NCBI RefSeq assembly: GCF_963576675.1
Contig: NC_088916.1
Coordinates: forward strand, 19,382,501 to 19,446,500
DNA length: 64,000 nucleotides
Source: Euphorbia lathyris
Lineage: Eukaryota; Streptophyta; Magnoliopsida; Malpighiales; Euphorbiaceae
Direction of reading: 5' to 3'
The first letter of the stretch is position 1, and each line of letters begins with the position of its first letter. Below the pieces are notes generated by a model that was not told where the DNA came from, made no database searches, and saw only the letters and a list, made by a program, of their open reading frames with translations. Of this stretch, positions 44,916 to 56,351 are shown piece after piece. Made by a program: the position numbers and the translations under genes.

Positions 44916-45169
44916 AGATAGTTTGACAAAAAACAATTCTGATAAATTTAAAAGGATTGTTTTGACTATTATTTTAAAAAGACTAGTTTGGCTATTATTT
45001 TATCAAAAATTTAGATATATCAAAAATTTAAAAAGACTAGTTTGACTATTATTTTACTGTATCGGACCTTTCAAACAATTTTATCGATAAATTGAAGCAG
45101 TTTCGTATATTTTTTGTTAGTTTTTTCTAACTATATTAATAACACAATAAATATTTTAGACAGTTTGAA

Positions 45170-46870
45170 AATAACAGAGTGACATAGCTATTTTGTATCG
45201 TATATGATTGTCCTAAAAGCTAAGATATGTTTAGTTAAAAATCTAAAACAAAATAGAAAAATAAATCAAATGGTATAAAAGATAGAAACCTTGTAATATA
45301 TTTTTCAAAGTAAAACGTAAAAAATAGAGACTAATAAATTATGTATCTAATTAATAATCTACTTACTCTAAAAAAGACCATCAAAAATAAAATATGATTC
45401 TTTTTTATGAAAAGAAAGCTCGTAACAAAAAGAGCTGAAATTTGATCTCAAAAAAAAAAACCTGAAATTAAAAAAAAAAGAAAGCAGAAATTTAAGCAGC
45501 CCACTTTCTTACCATTACGGCAGTGTATGCGCCGTAAGGGTGTTTTAACTCTCCAGTTAAAAACAATATTTTTTAACCAATATTGGATTAAGATTTTCTT
45601 TTTCAAATAACACCAAATTGGTGTTTAACCCTAGGTAGTATGCATACAAAATGCATGTGATGGTGCACGCGCCAGATTAGGCCATTAGACGCCATTTTTT
45701 TTAGAACCGACACAAGTACACTTCCAATTTACGAATAACAGATCTACTCGTTATCTACTTCCATTTTGAGGAAAAAAAAAAAGATGTATCCACAACTTGA
45801 TCTTAATATGCCTACTGTATAATACTATAACACCTTCCCTGTTATATATCTCTAATCTGCTTTTGTTTTGCAGGTACGGCGTGTCCCAATCATGCTTTTA
45901 TTTTTCTTCTGACTTAATGTATCAGTTGTTGTTAATTGATACCACGACCTTACATAATATTTTATTAGCTCTTTAAACTTGTTTAAAATATTTAATTAAA
46001 TCTATAACTCTATAAAAGCGTCATAAAAATGTATAAAATAAAAAGTTAATTTGTTTTAAAGAGTTAAAATCATGATTTACTTTTTAAGTTTTGAATTTTT
46101 TTTACTGATTTAGACAAATTGCAATATATGTCACTTTAAACAAGTTCATGTGATAAATAGATTACTATAAACAAGTTCAGGGGATAATATGTCATTTTAA
46201 ATAAATTCAAATAGTCAATAAATTATTTTAAGCAAATTGAGAAAACTAAACTGTGTAAGTTAAAAAAAGGCAATCAATTTTTTTTTACAAGTTTCAGGGG
46301 ATTTTGATGTATTAAACTTCTTTTGTCAAATTGGTATCCCAAGTTACTTATCAATCAAAAGAAAGTTATATATTTTAGTGGAAAAGTATAAATTTGATCC
46401 TTATCAATTTCGGGAGAAAAGTATAAAGAGCCTAAATGCTAGTTTTGCATACAAGGTTAATCCAACTTATATACATAAACTTATAAATCACATATTTATT
46501 AAGCTTCTCTTGTTGAATAGTAAAATGAAGAAAAGTACTATCGAATTAAATAATTTGGGATGAGTCGAAGACAATGTATCTCAAAATGTGCAAGTAAACT
46601 ACCAGTTGAACGTTTTCAGAATAAAACAGCTCAATCATACTGTAATTACGATTATGAATTGCATGATACATAATCGACCGGTTAACTACACTAAAAAAAA
46701 TAACTTATCATTGTCGAAATGGGAAAAATGAAAATAGTTTCTCTACTTGATTCGATTCCACTATATAAAAAATATTGTAAACAAAAAATGCAGACACGTT
46801 TGAATAACATGAGGGAGAAAGATACATACATAAGATAGTGCGTTCAATTAGGATATTTAAAACGGGTCAA
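45170..46870. other. AT-rich intergenic DNA, nothing recognised
   Basis: Long A and T runs, no ORF with recognisable content and no clear repeat ends. The 61-residue ORF at 46378-46563 has low-complexity AT-rich codons and no start context. Confidence 0.6.
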
Positions 46871-46879
46871 AAAGGTATA

Positions 46880-47345
46880 ACATTTACTTCTAGGAGCAAT
46901 TTTACTCTTAACGTTTAAAATACTGCAATTTTACCATTAACATTGGCAGTCAAAAACAATTTTACCCTTAACGTTGACAAATTGAATCAATTGGAGAAAT
47001 TATTCATCAAATTGTCTTCTCGGTCATAAATCTGATCATATAAATCTTACATGTGCATCATTTTGTCACTCATTAGTAACAGATCACAAACATATGATTA
47101 AACATGAAAATTAAAAAAAATATATACTATATTTTGTACGAGTTTGATAAAAAAAGTTCAAATATTTCGCCAAATTTAAAAATATTAATCATCAATTCTA
47201 TTATTAAATAAAAAAATATGATTTTTTAGAATCAATTCACGTGCAATTGGTGCATAATAAGAAATAAAATAGTTGTATTTTATAATAATGTCTAGAATTG
47301 ACCCGACTTGCCAACGTTAAAGGTAAAATTGACCCAACTTGCAGG
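46880..47345. repeat. Possible degenerate MITE
   Basis: CAATTTTACCCTTAACGTTG near 46962-46981 recurs inverted near 47310-47330 (AACGTTAAAGGTAAAATTG). Related words also occur near 46900 and 46930. Ends and TSD not found. Confidence 0.35.
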
Positions 47346-47399
47346 TTTTGAGAGATCGAATGGATGAGAATTAAGAATTATCATTATGGTTTTTGTATT

Positions 47400-47580
47400 T
47401 AGTTGATACGAAATAAGCAAGTTTTGGAAGACACTTGTAAAGTTCAGGAAGCTAATCTACTTTTATGGACAAGTTCAGAGAGTTTGTGATACGAAATAAT
47501 TAAGTTCAAGGAGCTGATGAGACACTTGTAAAATTTAAGGAGCCAATCTATTTTTATGGACAAATTCAGAAAGGGTAGAT
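47400..47580. repeat. Dispersed repeat fragment, 'caagttcaggga' family
   Basis: Two internal copies of GACAAGTTCAGAGAG-like and CACTTGTAAAGTTCAGGAAG-like words. The same family appears at 56650-56790 and in the arms of the MITE at 60001-60502. Confidence 0.5.
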
Positions 47581-48298
47581 CTTATCCGTAGATCACTGGA
47601 TTTACGTGGTTGCAAAAGAAAGGACTTAGATCCGAAGGTTCAGAATGGTTTAAATGCTGAAGATTGGACTATAGTTGTTTTGCGGCAAATTTGGAGTTAC
47701 GATCTATATATGTTTCAAATGTTTATGTTTATTCTACCTTTAATGGCTTTTTTTTTTGCTTTTAATAGTCATTTTTTTTGCTTTTATTAGTCATTTTTTT
47801 ACTCTAGTAGACTATGTATTAGACTTAACCTATATGTTTGTAACATTTTATTCCTTATTGGTTTTATGTTGTACTTGCAATTTTATGATTTAATGAAATA
47901 TCAGCATTCCTATAAAAGAAAACCTTTTTATTTCTCTACTTTTTTAAGGGAAGATTACACATGAATTCATCTTTTAACAACTATTTAAAACTATGTCAAA
48001 TCATAATTTTGGATTATGTCAAACTAGTAAAATCAGTATTTTTAATATATTTGAAGGACTATAATTTATAAATTAGAAGTATAGAATATATTTTTTAGGA
48101 TTTATGATTTATGAATTGGACTCTAGAATTTTTAAACTATAATATAAAATCATAATATACAGAGAATAATGACATATTAAGAATTAAGTTTGGTCATATG
48201 ATTTAGTTGTAATTTTGTACTATGATATTCATGTATTTGACTTTTTTTAATATAGTAATTTAATTATTATTTTATGGAAAAAATATATTCGTAAAGGT
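47581..48298. other. AT-rich intergenic DNA left of LINE-B
   Basis: No supported gene or repeat boundaries. Short T-rich duplications (CTTTTATTAGTCATTTTTTT-like) lie near 47755-47800. Confidence 0.55.
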
Positions 48299-48312
48299 GA
48301 AAGTGATTAAAA
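48299..48312. repeat. LINE-B target-site duplication, left copy
   Basis: GAAAGTGATTAAAA, identical to 55011-55024. Confidence 0.9.
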
Positions 48313-48334
48313 AATCATCATCTTCTCTTTTTCA

Positions 48335-48740
48335 GATCTGTCTTCTCTCTCTCAGATCTGTTGTCATGGTGAAGAATTTTTATGAAGATTGAGAGTTTTG
48401 AGATCTATCTCTTCTCTTTTATATCTTTTCCTCTCTTTTAGATCTATCTTCTCTTTTTCAGATATGTCTTCTCTCTCTCAGATCTGTTGTCATGGTGAAG
48501 AATTTTTATGAAGATTGAGAGTTTTGAGATCTATCTCTTCTCTTTTAGATCTTTCTCTCTCTTTTAGATCTATCTTCTCTTTTTCAGATCTGGCTTCTCT
48601 CTCTCAGATCTGTTGTCATGGTGAAGAATTTTTATGAAGATGGAGAATTTTGAGATCTATCTTCTCTCTCTCAGATCTATTTCTCTCTTTTAGATCTATC
48701 TCCTCTCTTTCAGATCTCTCTTCTCTCTCTAAAACACAGG
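48335..48740 (+). promoter_or_regulatory. LINE-B 5' UTR: 126-bp tandem monomers
   Basis: Three copies of a unit containing TTGTCATGGTGAAGAATTTT begin at 48361, 48487 and 48613, a constant step of 126 bp. Each unit also has several AGATCT-centred, CT-rich words (CTCTCTCAGATCTGTTGTCA). The last copy is more diverged. Because the repeats are inside the TSD they belong to the element. They could carry the internal promoter that L1 elements need; this is inference. Confidence 0.75.
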
Positions 48741-48761
48741 ATCAATTTTATAACTCAATTT

Positions 48762-48862
48762 TCTCTCTCTCTCTCTCTCTCTCTCTCAATTAGTTATAAC
48801 TAAATTAACTATAACTAATAGTAGAATTTAAGAAAAGTAAATCTCTCTCTCTCTCTCTCTCG
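48762..48862 (+). repeat. (CT)n microsatellites before LINE-B ORF1
   Basis: Two CT runs (about 48762-48786 and 48843-48860) around an AT-rich stretch, just upstream of the ORF1 ATG. Confidence 0.9.
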
Positions 48863-48865
48863 GCG

Positions 48866-50824
48866 ATGACCAAGGCGATCGTGAAGGTTAAGGGGGATGG
48901 GTCGGTGAAGGCAGGCGGCTGGCCTGTGTCGGATCTGGTGGTGGCGGGGCGCGGGCGGGGCAATGGCTCCGGGATCGATGAGGCGTGGGCGGCGGCGGAT
49001 GATGGGAGATCCGAGGGATCTCCTCGGGGGAGGAGGCGGAGCAGCGGGATTCGGAGGGATCGGTCGAGGGATAGGAGTAGATCGGAGTGGGTGGATGGTG
49101 GGGAGGCAGATTCGACGGTTTCGACGGGGGGTGCTAGGGGTGCGTCGGTGCCTTTGGGGGCTTCTAGGGATGCGGCGGCCGATCGGGGGCTGGAAGGTGT
49201 TGGTGCCGCGGCCGCGGCCTTGGACTCGTTTTTCGCGGAGGGACGCGCGTATGATTCCGGAATTAGAGGGCCGCTTCCGGTGCTTGGGCCACAGGGAGTA
49301 CCGGCCGTCTCTCCCCAGCAGGATGAGCATGCCGTGCGACTTTCGTTGGCCGCGCAGGCCGCGCAGGCCGTGCTGGCCGCGCAAGCCGCACAGACTACGC
49401 AAGCCGCTCAAGCGGAAGTTTCCGTGGATTTGGGAGGCCCCTCCTAGAGGGATAAGTTGCTAGGGGTGTCAGAGGAGGATCCCATGATGGAGGTGGATGC
49501 TTTTGAGAATGATTCCGGGGATTTTCTCTCTGATTCCGATTCTGAGGATGGAGAGCCTGATAACCCGCTGTGTCCTAGGATCCGGCTGTCCTCAGATGAC
49601 AAGCGGGTCATGAGATCGAAGTGGAAATTGGCGTTAATCGTCACTGTGTTGGGGAAAAGGATCAGTTTCAATTATTTTGCCCAGAGGATCCAGGCTCAAT
49701 GGGCAAAGAAAGGAAAGGTTACTATCACAGACCTTGAAAATGACTATTATGTCATTAAATTCACAAGGGCTGAGGATTTCAATGCTGTTGTGAATGGTGG
49801 TCCGTATATTATCTCCAATCATGTGTTGGCTCTGAGACCTTGGGTCCCAAATTTTGATCCCCATGATTGCTCTGTTAACAGGATCCTTACTTGGGTTAGG
49901 TTCCCGGGCCTACCTCTTGAATACTACAGTGATAGGTTCCTGAACAAGATTGGTAGCCTTGTTGGGAAAGTCCACCATGTTGATAAGACTACCATTGGGG
50001 CAGTGAGAGGCCAGTTTGCCAGGGTCTGTATCGATATTGATCTCGCTAAGCCTCTTCTTTCTCAGTTCTGTACTCAAAACAAGGTCTATCATATTGAATA
50101 TGAAGGTATACACAACATCTGCTATGAATGTGGTATGTTTGGCCATACCCTTGAGGGTTGTCCTAAGAGGAGGAAGGACGTGGAGGAGTTGGTGCAACCT
50201 ATCATAGGCGAAGCTGAGAAGAGTCAAGGGGAAGTAAGGAGCTTTGGCCCATGGATGCTTGCCAAGAGGCCAGTGAGAAGGAAGCCACGAGCTAATGTTA
50301 ATGCTAATCATTCACCAGATATCAGTACGAAGATGACTACTCTCCAGATTGCTCCTGAGATCAAGGTCAGACCCCCGGATATTAAGAAGGGGATTGAGAC
50401 TGGAGTGGACTCAGCTTCGGGTTCCGGGTCAAGGTTCGGTGTTTTGTCTATGGAGGAAGATCAAGACTCGGATCCTTCTGATAAGCAGATTGATTTAAGC
50501 ATGCCTGGTCTGGAGTCGGTAGAGCATGCCTCTAGTCTGGGTAATTCTATTAATCCTCTCTTTGTCTCTAATGCTTCTGCTAAAGGCAAAGAGATTCCCC
50601 AGTCTATCCTGTCAGCTGGGAAGGGTTTGAGTAGGGAGGCGAGTACTCTACATCCTCCTGTTGATGCTCCTATTGGTAAGACTATAGGAGTGAGTAAGTT
50701 AAACATGAAGAATCCCAAAGGGAAACCTAAAAAGAACCTTCATGGTTTGAATTCTTTGGATAAAAGGGGTCCTTCTGGGACCGCCTCTAGGCTCTCCGGA
50801 GCCCCAAACAAATACCTGATCTAG
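48866..50824 (+). pseudogene. LINE-B ORF1: RNA-binding protein with GC-rich N-terminal extension, one nonsense codon
   Basis: ATG at 48866 (MTKAIVKVKGDG) opens a frame that stops at TAG 49445 but continues in the same frame to 50824, about 652 codons in all. The first 193 residues are Gly/Ala/Arg/Ser-rich with an RS-like stretch (RRDRSRDRSRSEW) and an AQAAQ repeat, from very GC-rich DNA. After the stop come an acidic segment (FLSDSDSEDGEPD), a DUF4283-like domain (about 49600-49950) and a zinc knuckle CYECGMFGHTLEGC near 50120. If the TAG is real, a shorter protein could start downstream: the first clear ATG is at 49484 (MMEVDAFEND). Likely binds element RNA. Confidence 0.85.
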
Positions 50825-50857
50825 GGTTTGGGCCTACGTCTGTAGTCTCCTCCTCTG

Positions 50858-53800
50858 ATGGACTTCTTCGTTTGGAATGTTAGAGGTGCGGCGAGCAAGG
50901 CTACCCGCATTCATGTCAATGATCTCATTAAACAGTTTAACCCTTCCTGCTTTGTCCTTCTTGAGACCAAGGTTAGTGGAGCCAAAGCAGATGAGGTGGT
51001 TAGAAAGTTTAAGAATTGGAATTGCGTCAGGTCGGAGGCTACTGGCCGGGCAGGGGGGATTTGGCTCTTTTGGAAGCCAGGTCAAGTCAATATTGATATT
51101 GTTACTATGGACAGTCAATTCATCCATAGTAAGGTGTGTTACCCGGGTAATAAACCCTTCTTTATTACCTTCGTCTATGCTGATCCTGTTTCGACTAACC
51201 GAAGAAGGCTGTGGGAGATCCTTCATTCTTTTAGCTCTAACATGGTGGAGGCGTGGTTGGTTGCCGGGGATTTTAATGACATTGCCCTCTTGAGTGATCA
51301 GAGAGGAGGGGGTAATCATTATGTGAACCGGTGTCTTAATCATAAGCAAAGTATGGATATGTGCGGGCTTTCGGACCTGGGTGCTGCTGGCCACAAATTT
51401 ACCTGGAAAAGGAATAGTGTGTTTGTTAGGTTGGATAAGGTGTGCGCTAATGTTGCAGCGATTTATAGGTTTTCTGAGGTCAAGGTACTTAATCTCCCTT
51501 TCCGTCACTCAGACCATTGCCCTATCCTCATTAATTTGGTCAAAGGAAATCGGCTGAAAGGTAATAGACCTTTTAGGTATCTGGTGGCTTGGGAGTCTCA
51601 CCCCGAGTTTAAGGATTTCGTTAAAAGCAATTGGCATCCCCACTCTGATGTTCTCCTCGCTACTGAGGAATTCAGGAGGAATGTGGCTGTTTGGAATAAA
51701 AATACTTTTGGTCATATTATCAGGAGGAAGAACAAACTCTTTTAAGGAGAATGGAAGGTGTTCAGCGTTGCTTGGAGGTTCGTTTTGATCATAGCCTGAA
51801 TGGTCACCTAAGAGCTCTTCAGAACGAGTTGGAAGCTGTGCTTAGACAGGAAGAGCTTCTGTGGTTCCAGAAATCTAGGAAGGCTTGGATTCAAGACGGG
51901 GACCGGAATACCAGGTTTTTCCACCTCTCAATGATCATTAGGAGACAGCGAAATAGGATCGAGGCTATTAAAGACGCCAGTGGTGAGTGGATTTTTGAGG
52001 AGGAGGACATTCGGCGCCTTGCCCTTAATTTCTACAAGGACCTGTTCAGAGAGGAAGCTGTGGACCTAGAGAGTGCCCACTCTGGCATTTCCTTTCCTCG
52101 TTTGGGGGAGGATGCTATTAATAATGCTTTCCATCCCATTGAGCTTAAAGAGATTGATCTGGCCTTCTCCAGCATCGGTTCCACTAAGGCTCCTGGTATT
52201 GATGGTATCCCCGCTAGTTTCTATCATAAACACTGGGACACTGTTAAAGAGGGTATATATAGCTTTGTGTTAGGTGTCTTTGGTGGTTCGAACGATATCA
52301 GTTTGGTTAATAAAACCCTCCTTGTCTTGATTCCTAAGGTTGCCAAGCCTTCTTCCTTTCTCCAGATGAGACCCATCAGTCTTTGTAATGTCTTGTATAA
52401 AGCTATTACTAAGATTGTGGCTAATAGAATCCGGAAGATCCTTCCGGATATTATCAGCCAAAATCAAGGGAGCTTTGTTCCTGGAAGACAATTGATGGAT
52501 AACGTTGTTATTGCCCAGGAGGTTGTCCATTCTATGAAGATTAAGAAAGGCAAGAAAAGGATCGTGGCTCTCAAGCTGGATCTGGAGAAAGCCTATGATA
52601 GGTTGAACTGGAGCTTTCTTCTGGATAGTTTAGCCAAAGCTGGTATCCCGGAGAACTGGAGGAATTTGATTGGAAAGTGTATCTCCTCTCCTGTTTTCCA
52701 GGTTATGATCAATGGGGATATGTCGGATGAGTTCTCTCCATCCAGGGGTATTCGTCAAGGGGATCCTATGAGCCCCTTCCTTTTTGTTATTGCCATGGAA
52801 AGATTGTCTCACCTGATCCAAGAGGCGGTGAGCAAAGGGACTCTCCACCCTGTTTCCATCAACAGACATTGCCCCCCTGTTACCCATTTACTCTTTGCTG
52901 ATGATGTCATGCTTTTTGTGGAGGGTAATGAGGAACAAATTAAGGCTGTGATGGATATCCTCGACTGCTTTTGTGAGGCTTCTGGCCAGAAGATTAACAT
53001 CCATAAATCCCGTATGCTTTGTTCCAAGAATATGGATAATAGCTTGTGTAGAAGACTGAGTGAGATGTCTGGCATTCCCCTGACTCAATCGTTTGGGAAA
53101 TACCTTGGGGTCCCTCTTCATAGTGATAGGGTGTCCAAAGCCTCTTTTAAAGACATTTTGGACAAATCTAACGGTTTGTGTGCTAGCTGGAAAGCTAATT
53201 CTCTTTCCCTTACAGGTCGCCTTACTTTAATCCAGTCTATCAACTGCGCTGCTCCAAATCACATCATGCAAGCCTGTAAGCTCCCTGAGCCGGTCCTCAA
53301 CGACCTTGATAAAATTAATCGACGTTTTCTGTGGGGAGAGTCTGGGGATGGGAGGAAGATTCACCTGGTCCCTTGGAAGGAAGCCTGCCAGCCTAAGAGC
53401 AGGGGGGGTCTTGGTATAAGGCAAGCTAAGGACAATAATAAAGTCCTGTTAATGAAGCTTCTTTGGAGAATGTGGCAATCCCCCTCCCCCCTTTGGGTTC
53501 GTCTTCTGTGCGGCAAGTATAGGAAAGATAGAATCTTTGGTGGCCCGAAGGAGAGGGTTGTCAGCTGTTCCTTCCTCTGGAAAGGGCTTAGTGCTGTTTT
53601 TGCTGAGTTCTGTACGGGGATTGGCTTGGAGGTGGGTAATGGGAGATCCATTAGTTTCTGGTATGACACCTGGATTGGTGACAAACCGTTGATTGAGGTG
53701 TGCATCGCCCCTCCGCCGGATGATCTCCTCTCCTGGAGAATTGCTGATGTGGTGGACTCGGAGGGAGACTGGATCTGGTCTAAGTTCGACTCCTTTCTTA

Positions 53801-54864
53801 GCCTGGAGACCCTCCTTAATATTAGAGGTGTGAAGATTAGTAATCAGGAGGAGGATAAGGACAGACACTGCTGGGCCTTGACTAATAATGGTTCTTATTC
53901 TTGCAAATCGGCCTATGAAGCTTTTACCCCTAATAGGGCTGATCCTCCTTTGGAAATTTGGAAGTCCATTTGGGCCCTCAAAGTCCCCTACCGCATTAGG
54001 AGTTTCCTATGGCTGGGAGTCAAAGACAGGCTCCTCACGAATGCAGATAGACACAGAAGGCACTTGGCTGTATCTGGTGCCTGTAGCAGATGCAGCGGCC
54101 ATGTGGAAACCTTGTGCCATGCTTTGAGGGATTGCCCGAATAGTAGAAAGGTTTGGGAAGGGGTCCTTCCTCACCACATCCTTCCTTCCTTTATGGGGTT
54201 CTCTGATATTGACTGGTTCTCTGAAGGCGTTAATGGGAATTTGTTGGCCAGTATGGAGCACGGGGCTATTCTCTTCGCTATTATTTGTCACCAAATGTGG
54301 AAATGGAGGAATGAAGAGTTATTTGCTGAGAAGACTGTCTTTATTCCTGACCTCCGGTTTTACTTCTCGAAAAAACTCTCTGTTATTACAAAGAGTTTTG
54401 AAGGAGAGCCCCTGGTTCACCCCTCCCCGGTTAAAGAGGTCCAGTTAGTTGGTTGGAGGAAGCCCAGGGAAGGGGTTGTCAAGTTGAATACGGATGGCTC
54501 CTGCCTTAGTAATGGCAGAATTGCTGCTGGTGGAGTTCTTCGGGATGCTGGTGGCGCCTGGCTGGCTGGGTTTACCCATAACTTAGGTACGGGCTCCTCC
54601 TTTACTGCAGAGCTCTGGGGGATCTTGTCTGGCATTAAACTCGCCATTCGCATGGGTGTTAAAAGACTTTCGGTGGAGTCTGACAGTTTAGAGGCTATCA
54701 ACAGGATTTCGGATAGACAGGCTGTTTGTCTTAAGAGTCAGAATCTCATTAAAGCCATCTTGAGGCTTCGTCCTGCCTTCGATTCTCTTACCTTCTCCCA
54801 TATTTATAGGGAGCAAAACCGCGTGGCGGATCGCTTGGCAGCTGCTGGGCATGGGGGATGTTAG
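50858..54864 (+). pseudogene. LINE-B ORF2: endonuclease, reverse transcriptase, RNase H; single frameshift
   Basis: It starts MDFFVWNVRGAASKATRIHV. The APE-type endonuclease (50858-51560) has FVLLETKVSG, LVAGDFNDIALL and RHSDHCPILIN. A TAA at 51743 in a T run (TTTT, 51739-51742) ends this frame. The next frame opens at 51751 and runs 1,037 codons without a break. RT has LQMRPISLCNVLYKAITKIV, LKLDLEKAYDRLNW, RGIRQGDPMSPFLF and the catalytic LLFADDVMLF. Next is a zf-RVT finger (CSRCSGHVETLCHALRDC). The RNase H has all four acidic motifs: KLNTDGSC, AELWGIL, VESDS and NRVADRLA. A one-base indel is the only lesion, and it could be a sequencing error. Confidence 0.93.
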
Positions 54865-55010
54865 GTGTTTCTACCCTTTCCGTTCCTCCTTCTTTTCTGT
54901 TACCTTCTCTTCTTGAGGATAGGATTGGGGTCAGTCTTCCTAGACTGATCCCGGGTTAGGTTTTTGTTTGTTTGTTTTTTTTTCTTCCCTTCTTACCAAA
55001 AAAAAAAAAA
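54865..55010 (+). other. LINE-B 3' UTR and poly(A)
   Basis: About 130 bases, T/C-rich, with a CAGTCTTCCTAGACTG imperfect hairpin and TTTTTGTTTGTTTG, then 13 A (54998-55010). Confidence 0.85.
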
Positions 55011-55024
55011 GAAAGTGATTAAAA
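55011..55024. repeat. LINE-B target-site duplication, right copy
   Basis: GAAAGTGATTAAAA, immediately after the poly(A). Confidence 0.9.
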
Positions 55025-55122
55025 GGATAGAATAACACATATGATAAAACACTTCAAAAATTATTGTCTTTTAACCCTTTTTTTTTATTAAACTAGACAT
55101 GTCCATGGCTCGAGATAGATCG

Positions 55123-56343
55123 TGGGGGTGTTCAAATTTGGGTTGGACGGGTTATAATTAGAATTTTACCCAACACATGTAAGGATACTACTTCATAAGT
55201 TGGATGGGTTATGGTGGATTGGAATAATTCTTTTTTAAATGGTTTGGTTGGGTTGGATTATATGGATTGAGTGAATTATAGCGGGTTCAAACTTATTTTG
55301 TTTCTTTACTGTTTTTTTTTATATCTCAAATAGTATAGGTTAAATACTAAAAAAAGTTAAATTGACATTATGTGGTTTAAATATTTTTGTTCTTTTATTT
55401 TTATCGAACCACAAATCTCAAATAATAATAATAAAAAAATATAAAGATAAAGATTAAATATGACCCCAATGTTTATATAAAAGTATAGATTTGATTCAAA
55501 TATATGAAATAATATAATTTTATCTCCAATGATTCTAAGCAATATCAAATTTACTCTTACATTACTAAAAATTTGAAAACAATGATTTGACTATTATTTA
55601 AATGTTATATCGAACCTTTTGAATTTTAATTATATCTAAGATATATAGTGCGTTACAAACATAACTATAAAAAACTTGTTAAAATTTTAATAACTAAGTT
55701 TGTTACATGTAACCAATTAAAATTGATTTGAATGGTTAAAAGCCTCAAGTAGAAAAAGAAAAAGAGAGAAAGAAAAAAGAAGAGAGTTAGGAGTCCGAAG
55801 TAATAAAAAATTTAGAGTCTTCACTTACAACGTAATAGAAAGAGTCTAATAGTTTTCTCCAAAACTCTTTTTAATTAGGCCAACATTGTTTTTTTATCCA
55901 TTTAAAATTTCAACACATTTTTTTTAATAGAATACATAAATCGTCAGAATTGATGTACTCGCTCGATTCACCACCGATTCGGGCGTCATGTCCAATTCAA
56001 GTACACTTTTTTTCCTTTTTAGAATTTTTTTTATTGTTTTCTCAATTGTCCGGTTTTACAATTTTCATTTTTTTCAATTTAAAAAATATCATATTATTAA
56101 TAACCATATTTAAAAAAAAATTAAATAAGACAAATAAAAGACAAAGTGAGAATATAGAGAATTATATGATTGAGTGTGTTAGATGGGTTGTTAGATGGGT
56201 TATGATAAACCATTAGAAAAAAAAAAATTATTACTCATTCAACCCTTCTAACCCATTGTAACCCACTTAATTCCACATTTCATGGGTTAGATGGATTGAA
56301 ATTTGGTGGGCTATAATAACCCAACCAATTTTGAACACCCCTA
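55123..56343. mobile_element. hAT-like non-autonomous element 2
   Basis: 1,221 bp. Left end TGGGGGTGTTCAAATTTGGG; right end, inverted, TAGGGGTGTTCAAAATTGG. 8-bp flanks ATAGATCG (55115-55122) and ATAGGTCG (56344-56351) match at seven of eight. Subterminal repeats of GGGTTGGATGGGTTA-like words lie at both ends. No transposase; the ORFs inside are short and AT-rich. Confidence 0.75.
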
Positions 56344-56351
56344 ATAGGTCG

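Larger units (their letters stand above)
48313..55010 (+). mobile_element. LINE-B: near-intact full-length L1 LINE
   Basis: 6.7 kb, with a 5' UTR of tandem monomers (48313-48865), ORF1 (48866-50824), ORF2 (50858-54864), a 3' UTR and 13 A residues (54998-55010). It is flanked by a perfect 14-bp TSD. Only one stop (ORF1) and one frameshift (ORF2) are visible. LINE-B is not a close copy of LINE-A: ORF2 proteins differ throughout. Insertion is recent by the perfect TSD and clean frames. Confidence 0.93.

Noticed and set aside
46378..46563. Small gene
   Set aside because: AT-rich low-complexity codons, no domain, no exon-like neighbours; looks like chance.
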